Positions 9,540 to 22,865 of a stretch of DNA of 64,000 nt are shown here, piece after piece. How positions within the stretch are numbered: the stretch's first letter is position 1; the number at the start of each line of letters is the position of its first letter. Location of the stretch: contig OX459104.1 of the NCBI GenBank assembly GCA_949775045.1, positions 6,157,306-6,221,305 on the forward strand, in the 5' to 3' direction. The stretch is from Metridium senile (Eukaryota > Cnidaria > Anthozoa > Actiniaria > Metridiidae). The notes beneath the pieces are model-generated. The model ran no database searches. It worked only from the letters and a program-made list of their open reading frames with translations, and was not told where the DNA came from. The translations under genes were made by a program, and so were the position numbers.

Positions 9540-10950
9540 GAGGATTTAATGAGAATAAAGTTATTTTTTACCGCGCGCCATAGACGATCTGCGAAACTTA
9601 GTAGCCGCGCTTCTTAAAAGCACGGAAACGAGGCTTTTTATGTAAATGTTGAAATACATTCTGTCGCTAAGGGCAAAGCTACAACTTCACTGACAGCATT
9701 TTATAGTCGTTTTTTTTTAAAATGTTGGTTTTCCGTCTAGCTTTGAGCGCGCAGATGGGGTTCCTGTGGTATATTTGTTAGAATGTGCGCGGATCAGGCG
9801 GTGTTGGACACAAGTGTAAACAACTAGGTCGCTCTGCGATTTAATGGATATTAATTAAAGGTCTTCTTGAATATTTTCGACACATAATATTCCCTATACA
9901 CATTTACCACGTTTACTGGAAAATCTATAGGGTTGCTGGATCCACAAAGAAAAGCAGTTTTACTCAATATTCGTGAAATTCGTGAACTTCAAATACAATT
10001 TTCATAATATATATATAGCGAAAAAAATACATTTATTCGCAGTTCTATTTTAGTTTTAAAGTACTCCGAGCAACAGGCAAATATCAATCTAAAATACTTC
10101 AAGGTACACAGTAATAAAATTATATTTTGGTATGAAATGTAACGCATGGTGTGTCACGGCCTTCGATACGGCAATATTCGTGAAATTCGTGAACTTCACG
10201 GCCGATTTAATTTCACCATTAGAACGAAGAGGCTCCCTGGGGTAGGGCTGTCCACAAGTTGCTCCAAAAAGTCAAAAAATAATTGCTCATAATTTCCCAA
10301 AAAGTTGTTGAAAAAAAGTTGCTTAAAAGTTTCTCGCTAAAAAGTTGCTCGAACATTTTTAACGTTAATTTATTATAAGAAAAGTTTGTTTTGATTTTAC
10401 AACCGCTGACCACCTGGATCGTATTTACAAATTACCACAGGAAGACCACTGCTTCACAAAGTGTATTTAAATACTGTAAAGCCTATTGTCAAACAGTATT
10501 TGAATCATTGGAGTAAAAAAAAAAAACATATTTTGTTCTTATCATAGGGCCTGTTAATTGGTTTGAATTCATGTCAAAATAAAAAAAAATAAAACAAGGT
10601 TTTCGAAATCGGAAAAGTTACTCGAAATTGAAAAAGTTGCCCAAAAGTTGCCGAGCAACCTACCTGGGGCCCCTCCACATTTTTAAGTTTGCTATCTATA
10701 GAATGTGTTTGTGTTAAAAAAATGAGAATCCTAGCTTTGTTTGCAGCAGGATTGACTTTGTGGATTGACTTATACTACTATATTCAGAGTTCGACGACCA
10801 AACAAATCAAAGCTCACCTGAACAACTGGTCAGATTTTAGGTACTAAAATACTTTATATGTAGTTGAGAATCTATCCAGGCAAAATTCATGTATCCACCT
10901 TCACATTGCATAGAAAAGTTTTGTATAGATGTTCAAAATAATTTTGTGAA
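9540..10950. other. Non-coding stretch with minor repeats
   Basis: No gene recognised. caatattcgtgaaattcgtg occurs twice (about 9965 and 10172), each followed by aacttca. Between 10245 and 10660 the phrase aaaagttgct and variants (aaaagttgcc, aaagttactc) recur about eight times, flanked by cctgggg phrases, suggesting an old degenerate insertion. Confidence 0.5.
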
Positions 10951-10954
10951 AATG

Positions 10955-11424
10955 TTTTCGATGGATAGTAATAAGGGGTATTTTAAGGTAATTCGTCCCC
11001 ATTCCCCCTCCTAAAAACAGGGTCTGAATAGGGTTAATTGTTAACTGAGAATTCCTTGTCTTTTTAGCTGATAACTGATATCGACAAGATAACTGTTAGC
11101 TGATATTTATTTGTTTTTCATTAATAAATTTGTCTTTTAGGGTATTTCACTTCAAAATTGCAGCATGTCAAGTAATAAAATGTAATATGTTGTCATTTTA
11201 GGATCTGTAATATGTCTGCAGATGGCGAAAAACAGCTTTGTCATGTGAATTTTAGGTAAAAAGTACTGTACTATTAACCGCATATGTTGTTGCTGAGAAC
11301 GGAAAAATTTAACTGATAACTGAGAAAATTGCTAAAATTTAGCTGTTAACTGATATTGGGACCCCCCTATTCAGACCCTGTGAAAAAGGAGGTTGGTTTT
11401 TTAAAGCATCTTACAGAAGACACA
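10955..11424. repeat. Dispersed repeat copy interrupted by a MITE
   Basis: Matches 61190-61290: gttttcgat..at, aaggggtattttaaggtaat, tcgtccccattccccctcct, then, after the inserted MITE, ttttttaaagcatcttacag. The two halves are separated here by 11018-11380, which is absent from the other copy. Confidence 0.85.
11018..11380. mobile_element. 363-bp MITE with CAGGGTCTGAATAGGG ends
   Basis: CAGGGTCTGAATAGGG at 11018 and its exact complement ending at 11380 bound the insertion. The interior repeats taactgat/gttaactga motifs. The empty copy at 61190-61290 fixes the boundaries. A clear target duplication is not evident beyond the shared aaaaa. The superfamily is uncertain (the termini are hAT-like). 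Confidence 0.8.
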
Positions 11425-14277
<2,853 letters not shown>

Positions 14278-14299
14278 GATTATGATTATGATTTTGATT

Positions 14300-15090
14300 A
14301 TGATTATGATTATCTTTAACGTTTTGGCGTTGTTTCTGTGTTTTTATTATAGCATGTATTTAGGTTAATCAACCTAGAGGGGAAAAAATTGTTTTAATGA
14401 CGCGTTTGCCGAGTTATCCGCAAGGATAAGAAATTCTGGTTCCCTACATTCTCTGTTAACTTGAGAGAATAAGCCTGTCGATTTTTTTCTAAGTGTCGCG
14501 TTACTAATGCGCATGACCGTTCGTTTTTTCTGGCGATGATTGATTTAATATTAAAGTAAATGATTCATAACTTAGAAATTAGAAAATATTTGATTGAAAA
14601 TACAACTGTATTTGTTGTTTCGGTTCCAACTTGCTATCAGTGTAATTCATTGAAAACAAATATTTATTAAATAGCATTGCATTTCTTTGCTCTATTGTCT
14701 CCTGATCGCTATCAGAGTTTTGTCTGTGCAAAGAGAGTCGATATCTGGACAGGGTTTTCACAATCTACTTGCTGTTCATGACCATATTCATGACCATGGT
14801 AATCACTGTCCTCTCCCAGGGCACGAGTTAACCCTGAAAGCCAGGGTTTAGTTGTATTAAAAATACCCGTGTCACGTCAAGTGATGGGCCGTGATTGCGT
14901 TATTTTCGGAAAAGACCTTCAATCAAAAACTAGGTCTGACTGCTTCCAAGAATCGGTTCCGTTTACATACGCTGGTATAGTTGTTCTTTAACAATCTTTG
15001 CTTGGTTACCACCTAAAACGATGGAGTGGAATAATATTCGATGTAAGTAAGTAAGTAGTGAGAACATACATACGTTACTTTATGTAGGCT
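14300..15090. other. Intergenic stretch, nothing recognised
   Basis: Mixed-composition sequence including a gtaagtaagtaag reiteration near 15044-15056. No gene or repeat family is recognised. Confidence 0.4.
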
Positions 15091-15094
15091 TTCC

Positions 15095-15290
15095 TTCTTT
15101 GCTTCCTCCAAACGGTGGTCACAATAGAGCTTCACCACAAGCTATTGTATTTTTATCGAGATATTATTCACAGATTTGTGAATTTCTTGGTATTTTACTA
15201 ACAAATGTGGATAGATATGCTATATATGAAAGAGGATACGAACGAAACGTTTGTTTAGGAGAAACATTGATATGATATTTGTCCGAAAGC
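15095..15290. repeat. Dispersed repeat, copy 2 of 2
   Basis: Partner of 3338-3500: ccaaacgg.gg.cacaatagag, gatatt.ttcacagatttgtg, gtttgtttaggagaaacatt. It carries about 30 bp of extra sequence in the middle relative to copy 1. Confidence 0.7.
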
Positions 15291-15299
15291 ATAATTGTT

Positions 15300-16115
15300 T
15301 TTGTTTAATTAAAACCGGCGTAGTTGAAACAACATGCATTCAAAAATGTCGATACCTACATACCAAGAAACGATCGATTGATATGATTAGTTGGCACTAG
15401 ACCAGATCTCGTATGACTGCAAAAAGTTCAGTGCCGTGTACGTGCCTGGCTGCGTATCATAAAACGAACAAGCGAGTCCTTTAAGCTTTAGAATATTCAA
15501 AAATAACTTTTCTTGAACTTTTCTTTGTTCCACCATGGATAATAATTTTTATTATCCATGGTTCCACTGTTGTTCTAAAATATGTATAATAGTTTTAGCA
15601 CTAAACTACGGCTATTTTCAAACGTTAAAATACATGTCTGGGGGAGAGAATGAAAAAATAGTGATCATGAATAAAGTCGATGTGTTTGAATGGGTTATGA
15701 CTTGCCGTCACAGGTCATTGATCGCACGCTCGCTATTTTCACTTTCGATTATCTGACGTCATTTTCTCAAAATATAAATGAATGACATGTTATTTTAGGT
15801 AGTATCACCTGCAGCCCGGCCGTGTTTAACACTCCCCACCTTGCGTGATGAGGCAAATCACGCCTGGCTGGTAAATGCTATTGCTAATTTCAATCAAAAA
15901 ATCTTAAAGCTCAATCCTATCGTCATGTTTACACAGAGAAAAAATTTCCAAAAAAGTCTGACATCTGAAAACCTTTCATAGTATGCCGCTGAAGTACCTA
16001 AGCAACTAACTCTCAATTTTATCAAAAATATTTGAAGGATCTAACCCTAAAGATTTCTTTTTCAATTAACAAGCCAAAACTCTCACTTTCTGCGCGGAAC
16101 CCTATATTCATATGG
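15300..16115. other. Intergenic stretch, nothing recognised
   Basis: No ORF with recognisable content. A small perfect palindrome around ccatggataataatttttat (15534 on) is present. Confidence 0.4.
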
Positions 16116-16558
<443 letters not shown>

Positions 16559-16576
16559 TATATATATATATATATA

Positions 16577-16765
<189 letters not shown>

Positions 16766-16981
16766 TGTTTTACAGCACTTGTGTGAATTCTAGCGCGCTG
16801 ATTGGTTGATTTACCGTTGTAAATAAGAGTCCACACGTAATCACGTCACACAACACTCGTGCGGAAAAGTTTTTGGACACAAAGTCGTTTCATCAAAAAA
16901 GGTTTTTAAAAACAAGTTTATGGATAAACTATGAATGAATATTACTTTTCTGTAAGTAGAAGTCAGAATTTTTGCAAATGA

Positions 16982-17367
<386 letters not shown>

Positions 17368-17601
17368 TCATTTGCAAAAATTCTGACTTCTACTTACAGA
17401 AAAGTAATATTCATTCATAGTTTATCCATAAACTTGTTTTTAAAAACCTTTTTTGATGAAACAACTTTGTGTCCAAAAACTTTTCCGCACGAGTGTTGTG
17501 TGACGTGATTACGTGTGGACTCTTATTTACAACGGTAAATCAACCAATCAGCGCGCTAGAATTCACACAAGTGCTGTAAAACATTTAATTATATATATAT
17601 A

Positions 17602-19088
17602 TACAGCGAATTGCATTAACTTTGACACTGCTGAAAAAGTATATAACTATATCGGGTGCATTATGGGAACGTTTACTCGCGAGCTTAGGCGCGAACTGAA
17701 GTTAAAACCTTGAGTGTGTCTTTGTAAGGCTGCAAGAACATTCAAGTAAATGTAAACTGTTGTTTTTAGATTTGGGTTTATATTTTAAATGCAAAAATAA
17801 ATACTAGATATAACAGTTTTCATGAAAGGATAATACAAACGAGTTGTAAATTGTTCTTTGTTAACGACTTTAGAAAGATTTAGCTTCGATAGAAATGCTA
17901 GACAGTCGACAATAAAAGTGAAATATTTCCCTTAAAAACTAAACTATTATTCTAGTTAAGTTCAACTAGGCTCTAGGTAATGTTAGTAATATTTATTTGC
18001 TGTATTTATAGTGTGTTTGAGTCGATGATTATTTAGCTAGCATGCAAATCATAGTTCTAGCTATTTAGTATTTGCTAATGTTTTACGGATATAATTTTAA
18101 TTTTCACTCTAAAGTTATGCTTCGCTAAAGTGAACTATTTGTACAAACTATGTAGCACAAATTACTTGTTCTATTAAAACAGTGAAAACAACAGCACCGT
18201 ACTCGAAGTTTGTAAACTCTTAGAGCTTATTAATTCAACAATTCCTTTAAACCAAATATTATTGCTCATGTGGTTCTTAAATACAGCGAAATAAATGTAA
18301 ACAAATCACAAATATCGCGTGTTTATATGCGTTGATGCGAAAACAAGGCTACCACTGCTACCGGATCGGCAACTTATTTAATATTCTAAACACTCAATTT
18401 CATTGAAGAGCCGTAAGAAAATACATTGATATTAATTACCAAGTAAGAATAAGAAGATACAAACAGTCAATAGCTGGAAAGACGAAAATTACTCAAAAAA
18501 CTACAGTTTACATACAATTTGGTTTTGATATAGGACTGATTTGCATGCTAGCCGAAATAGCTCGAATTGCAAATAATCATCAACTCCAACTCACTATAAA
18601 ATTAAATACAGGAAATAAATATATTATCTGCATTACCTAGAGTCTAGTTGAGTTTAACTAGTATAATAATTTATAGTTTTGTAATCATTATAACGAAAAG
18701 GTAAGGTAATTATCACTTTTATTGCCGACTAAGTAGCATTTCTATTGGAGCTAAATCACTCTTAACTCGTCAATAAAGAACAACTTTAAACTTGTTTTTA
18801 TTATCATTTCATGATTTTATCAAAACGAAGTAACTGCTCAATAATATTTATTGGAAACTATAATGTATATATATATATATATTTTGAGTATTGTAAATGT
18901 CAACCCAAAGCTAAAAATGTCTTAAAAGCGGGAAAGAAGACATCTACTTTCACTTTCAATATGCAGCAGCTGTACGAAGACACACGCAAGGTTTGAACTT
19001 CGCGCCTGATCACGCGCGTAGATCGCTCCCACAATGCACTTGATATAGTTATATACTTTTTCAGCAGTGTCAAAGTTTATGCAATTCG

Positions 19089-19093
<5 letters not shown>
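17602..19093. mobile_element. Foldback element D (1.49 kb) with TACAGC ends
   Basis: TACAGCGAATTGCATTAACT at 17602 is mirrored at the right end (…gcaattcgctgta, 19093). The first 120 bp are strongly conserved. Weaker inverted similarity continues inward to about 18090 on the left and 18540 on the right (gctagcatgcaaatca versus tgatttgcatgctagc; ctagagcctagttgaa-like blocks). No transposase ORF is present. The termini relate D to elements C and A. Confidence 0.8.

Positions 19094-19140
<47 letters not shown>
19094..19140. repeat. (TA)n microsatellite between D and the Penelope fragment
   Basis: Short ta tract forming the boundary between element D and the 3' end of the Penelope-like fragment. 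Confidence 0.9.
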
Positions 19141-19170
19141 TAACGATAGAAAAAACAAAACTTTCATCCC

Positions 19171-19204
19171 GACAAGCCTGTTTCGTGATTACTCACTCTT
19201 CAGG
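19171..19204 (-). ncRNA. Hammerhead ribozyme in a Penelope-like 3' region
   Basis: Read on the minus strand, all hammerhead parts are in order. Stem I strand ATCCC, core CTGAAGA (fits CUGANGA), stem II GTGA-GTAA-TCAC, GAAA, short stem III CA-GGCT-TG, then the cleavage triplet ending UC, followed by GGGAT, which pairs with ATCCC. The span given covers the core; stem I extends a few bases each side (about 19166-19209). Hammerhead ribozymes with short stem III are known from Penelope-like elements, and this one lies just downstream of such an ORF. Assigned from sequence fit, not tested. Confidence 0.75.
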
Positions 19205-19275
19205 GGATTTTAATGACAAGAATATTCATAACCATCTATTATATACTATAAATTTGCATAATTAATGTAGCGGTA

Positions 19276-19592
19276 AATTTAAAGGTAGTGTTCAGCTGTT
19301 GCGTAGCAACGCTTTGCTTCTATGGCGGCATGAAGAGACAAGTTCATTGCGTTTATTGAGAGATGATAATTCGGGGCGGCATATGATTAGAAGTTTTTCT
19401 TTAAGGCAGAGGTTGCATCTTTTGCTTGAGCTGTTGTAGGGTGAGCTTGATGAAAGAATACACCTTGAAATGAGGTGGTCAATGTTGTTGTTTTTAAGAG
19501 TCCAGATATGTTTGCTAAGTTCGATCGGTAGAGTTTTTGTGCTTTGGGTGTCGAAATGATGCGGTATGGTTTCTGTATCTTGTCTTGAAGTC

Positions 19593-19595
<3 letters not shown>
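19276..19595 (-). pseudogene. Penelope-like element, GIY-YIG C-terminal fragment
   Basis: On the minus strand a frame reads DFKTRYRNHTASFRHPKHKN, TELSKHIWTLKNNNIDHLIS, KRCNLCLKEKLLIICRPE and NKRNELVSSCRHRSK. This is the typical C-terminus of GIY-YIG-bearing Penelope-like retroelement proteins, including the CNLC motif and the final NKR/CRH block. Only the last ~100 residues remain. The 5' side ends in (TA)n at 19596, the 3' side in (TA)n at 19140. Confidence 0.8.

Positions 19596-19670
<75 letters not shown>
19596..19670. repeat. (TA)n microsatellite
   Basis: Pure ta tract at the truncated 5' end of the Penelope-like fragment. Confidence 0.95.
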
Positions 19671-19673
<3 letters not shown>

Positions 19674-19758
19674 GAAAGAACAGGCAAACAAAGTTGATTT
19701 TGAGAGAATCGTTATATCACTATTATTACGACGCTGAGTATGATATGAAAAATCATTA

Positions 19759-20038
19759 TACACCTAATTCAAAACTGGTTGTCGGGGCGAACAGCGATTG
19801 GCGATTGGACGACCGAAAGGAACTATGGGTTATACGAATTTCTTCTTATTCCTTAAGAGATGTCGACCTTAGATGGGTGTCTCGAAAGTTTCGCTGAACA
19901 GTGGAGGTATTGTATTTGGGTAATTTAAAAAGGAGTAAGAAGAAATTCGTATAACCCATAGTTCCTTTCGGTCGTGCAATCACCAATCGCCAATCGCCAA
20001 TCGCCGTTCGCCAGACAGCCTTTCTTGAATAAGGTGTA
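19759..20038. mobile_element. Palindromic MITE, TACACC family copy 2 (280 bp)
   Basis: TACACCTAATTCAAAACTGG is mirrored at the right (…cttgaataaggtgta). Arms continue through gcgattgg, gaccgaaaggaactatgg and gttatacgaatttcttctta, about 110 bp. TA flanks. The right arm has extra atcgcc reiterations. Confidence 0.8.
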
Positions 20039-20207
20039 TATGCATAATTTGATGACATGTCTGTCTTGTGACTCGCAAATTCAAAATGATGCTATAATTG
20101 CACACTTTTAAGCCAATCAGATTACGGGATTTGCAATTGATTACAAAATGGATATGATTATGATTATTATTATTTTGATTATTCATGAATTTTATAAGCA
20201 TAATTTA

Positions 20208-20730
20208 AAAACTCATTAATAATTCATGAGAAATTTTCAAAAGAAATCGTAACCGTGACGAGTGTTTTAAGTAATATATACAATATGAGCGGCCGATCTG
20301 TATCCGATATACAACGGCGAGTCGAAGACGAGCCGTTGTATATCGGATCGGATACAGATCGGACGCGAATATTGTATAGAACTTATGAAAGTCCAACGTT
20401 AGTTCTTTCATATTTTACTAAAATTGTCAAGATAAATGTAAATCTGGCCGAGAAAATTCAAGTTGAAACTTATGCAAATCAGGACGAAATCGGTATGAGA
20501 ATTACAACCTCCGTCACGGACGTGAATTCTTTTGTCAATTGCTCATTAATTATTCATGAATTTTATAACTGAAGATATAGATTCACCCTAATTTACATAA
20601 ACTTTAACATTAATTTTCTCTAATAAACTTTCATAAATCCTTGAAAAAAAATAAAAAAATATAGGTTGGAGTTTTTGAAGTCGTTCAATAAACTCGCAGA
20701 TCGTACTCCTGCTCGTTTATTAAACATTAC
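20208..20730. repeat. Dispersed repeat R1, copy 1, interrupted by about 300 bp
   Basis: Matches 35063-35362 in reverse orientation. The two halves here (20208-20267 and 20570-20730) are contiguous in the other copy at gagtgttttaactgaagata. The intervening segment (20268-20569) has a strong central hairpin and shares ttctttcaaattttac-like and atgcaaa.cagga blocks with 21995-22165. Confidence 0.75.
20288..20362. other. Strong GC-rich hairpin
   Basis: cgatctgtatccgatataca continues into acggc and is mirrored by gccgttgtatatcgga, cgg and atacagatcg, around a gagtcgaagacga loop. Arms are about 25 bp. The repeat insert around it may be transcribed, but no function can be assigned. Confidence 0.7.
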
Positions 20731-21048
20731 AAAAAGTTCTGTGTCTTCTAACAAAATGATATTTATTTATTGATTGATTGATTGATTGATTTTATAAGGC
20801 TTTCCACAACAACAGAGCTAGGCTCCAAAAATGAGTACGTGGCCTTATGAGCATACATAATTAAGTTTTTATCTTACTCTAAAATATTTCCTAATAATTC
20901 CGAAACAGATCTCGAAAAAGGTTCAAGTAAGTTTTATGTTTTAAAATATTTCATGCAAAGCCCATGTTTTTTGTAGAGTTGGTCCTAGTACTATTCAAAG
21001 TCCAATATCTCAGAAAAGAGCTCGCGACACAAGTTTTTAGTTCCATCT

Positions 21049-21366
21049 TACAGCAGTTCTCAGTCACACGTGCACCGCTCGCATAAAAAGCACCGCTATA
21101 AAACGTGAAGTTGGTGGACGTCAATCAAACTGTGTTTACAAGAACCATGGTGTTTTTGCTTCAGTCAGGTTGCGAAACATGTCTGAATCTGGAAGCTAAA
21201 TTCCCACAATAACCTCTTCGTCGGATTCAGACATGTTTCGCAGCCCGACTGAAGTAAAAACACCAAGCGTCTCGTAAACACAGTTTGATTGACGTCCACC
21301 AACTTCACGTTTTATAGCGGTGCTTTGTATGCGTGCGGTGCACGTGTGACTGTGAGAACTGCTGTA
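21049..21366. mobile_element. Palindromic MITE E (318 bp) with TACAGC ends
   Basis: TACAGCAGTTCTCAGTCACA on the left matches the right end tgagaactgctgta. Arms are about 140 bp, including cacgtgcaccgc, cgtgaagttggtgg and gacgtcaatcaaactgtg, with a short loop near 21190-21215. TA flanks. It lies 45 bp before the first mini-exon-like unit. Confidence 0.85.
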
Positions 21367-21410
21367 ATCAACAAGTATAGTTTCTGTTGATGTTTTTTGT
21401 GTTAAAACAG

Positions 21411-21476
21411 ATGGGATGTCGTTCTTGGAAATACATTCTAGACGCATTGCCGTGTTGGTTTTACCATTTATCGCAA
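21411..21476 (+). other. Mini-exon-like unit 1 (66 nt, in-phase)
   Basis: Bounded by gttaaaacag/ and /gtaagtagcaag. In phase 1 it encodes a peptide ending RRIAVLVLPFIA, rich in hydrophobic residues. Length 66 nt is a multiple of three, so skipping or including it keeps frame. It is homologous to the units at 22298, 22435 and 22571, including the intronic flank after the donor (gtaagt..caagaatgtat). No transcript evidence; exon status is inferred. Confidence 0.5.
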
Positions 21477-21502
21477 GTAAGTAGCAAGAATGTATATATT
21501 TT

Positions 21503-21676
21503 TTAGAAAAGCCTACAAGCTAGTAGCGCAAAGTATGATCATGGATCAGTTAAGAAACTAAATGTGCATTTGGCACGCCTTTCTAGTGTCTAAATAATAA
21601 GTTAAAAGTCATTTCTCAATAACACATTGGCAACTGTGGCGAATGATGTGGACATGAAACCCTTGCATTCTAGGTA
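21503..21676 (-). repeat. Partial copy of the 7618-8501 TIR element
   Basis: gaaaagcctacaagctagta, then gatcatggatca, tggcacgcctttct and cattgg..a/ctgtggcgaatgatgtgg correspond, reversed, to the right end and one array unit of the 7.6-8.5 kb element. Confidence 0.65.
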
Positions 21677-21949
21677 AATAAATGTTTACAACAGTACTAA
21701 AGAATATGCTGAATTATAGCGAGTACATGAATGAATGTGTGCCTTCGCGTTCTGTGCAAAAAAATAAACCGTTGTATAGCGCGTGGAGATATCGACAAGT
21801 AAATAGCTACTTCTTGCTTCAGTTTTCATGCAGAGGATTTGTGTCATCCAAATCGATCGCCAGCGTAAATCTAATAGAAACAAGGCACTGAGAGCTCAAA
21901 ATGTTGATAATATATGCAGCTAACTGCTTTAGTGATTTCTACCCATACT

Positions 21950-22170
21950 CCGTTTAGGTCGTATATAACACGAACGACTTAAAAAAGTGTCTAGGTTTGT
22001 TCTTTCAAATTTTACCAAAATGTTCGAGTTTAAAGTAAATCTGGTCGAACAATTTCAAGTTAACACTTATGCAAACCAGGATAAACAATCTAGTGTTATC
22101 AGATATACAACACTAGTCATGGTTTCTTTTGTAAATTTCTCATTAATTATTCATGACTTTTGTTTATTAA
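21950..22170. repeat. Dispersed segment related to the insert at 20370-20560
   Basis: Shared order: ttctttca.attttac.aaa, taaatctgg.cga, aatt.caagtt.a.acttatg, caaa.cagga, then tttgt.aatt.ctcattaatt and attcatga. It lacks the central hairpin found in the other copy. Confidence 0.65.
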
Positions 22171-22297
22171 GTAAAATACATAAAATACCCATAGTACCTT
22201 GCGCTACACGCTTGAAGGCTTTTAATTTTCACGGGTGAAGCTTTCTCGGAATGGGTATACTGATTCAATATAATTTTCGATTATTTTGTGCAAACAG

Positions 22298-22363
22298 ATG
22301 TGTGCTGTTTCATAGCAAGAATTTCAAGACCCATTATCGTGTTGGGTTTGCCTGTTGTTGCTG
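22298..22363 (+). other. Mini-exon-like unit 2 (66 nt, in-phase)
   Basis: gtgcaaacag/ATGTGTGC ... TTGCTG/gtaagtcg. Phase 1 translation contains CCFIARISRPIIVLGLPVVA, a plausible membrane-spanning stretch. Identical in exon and nearly identical in flanks to unit 3, so the 137-bp duplication is recent. Confidence 0.5.
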
Positions 22364-22434
22364 GTAAGTCGTAAGAATGTATTTTGTTTTGATGAAATTG
22401 ACTTTTTTATGAATTTTCTTTTGTTTGCAAACAG

Positions 22435-22500
22435 ATGTGTGCTGTTTCATAGCAAGAATTTCAAGACCCATTATCGTGTTGGGTTTGCCTGTTGTTGCTG
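22435..22500 (+). other. Mini-exon-like unit 3 (66 nt, in-phase)
   Basis: Exact repeat of unit 2 with the same acceptor (tttgcaaacag) and donor (gtaagtcg). The preceding intron-like spacer differs from its partner by a single T in a T run. Confidence 0.5.
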
Positions 22501-22570
22501 GTAAGTCGTAAGAATGTATTTTGTTTTGATGAAATTGACTTTTTATGAATTTTCTTTTGTGTGCAAACAG

Positions 22571-22657
22571 ATGTGTGTTGGTTTGTCGCAAGACATCTTG
22601 GAAGTATAATCGTGTTGGTGTTAGGATTGATGTTCAGAATTATCGTGAATTATTACC
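22571..22657 (+). other. Mini-exon-like unit 4 (87 nt, in-phase)
   Basis: Acceptor gtgcaaacag/, donor TTACC/gtaagtac. Phase 1 translation VCWFVARHLGSIIVLVLG then LMFRIIVNYY. It is homologous to units 2 and 3 over its first part, then seven codons longer. It is the last unit before the PARP gene, 200 bp upstream of that gene's first long exon. Confidence 0.5.
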
Positions 22658-22865
22658 GTAAGTACACATATCCATATTCAAGGCTGAGTTTTAGTTATTA
22701 AAAGTTGTAATCAGAACCTCCACGATCTGCTATACATGTTAAAAAAGCTTCTGTCTTTTCCTTGGGTGTATAGATTTCTAGCAGGCGCGTAGGGAATAGT
22801 TATAGAGGAGGTGAGTGAACGTCACTTAATGTCCCATTATTATCATTCAAATCAGTACTGCAAAA

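Noticed and set aside
10219..10660. Inverted-repeat MITE around aaaagttgct motifs
   Set aside because: The cctgggg end phrases do not form a consistent inverted pair; only degenerate direct repeats are visible.
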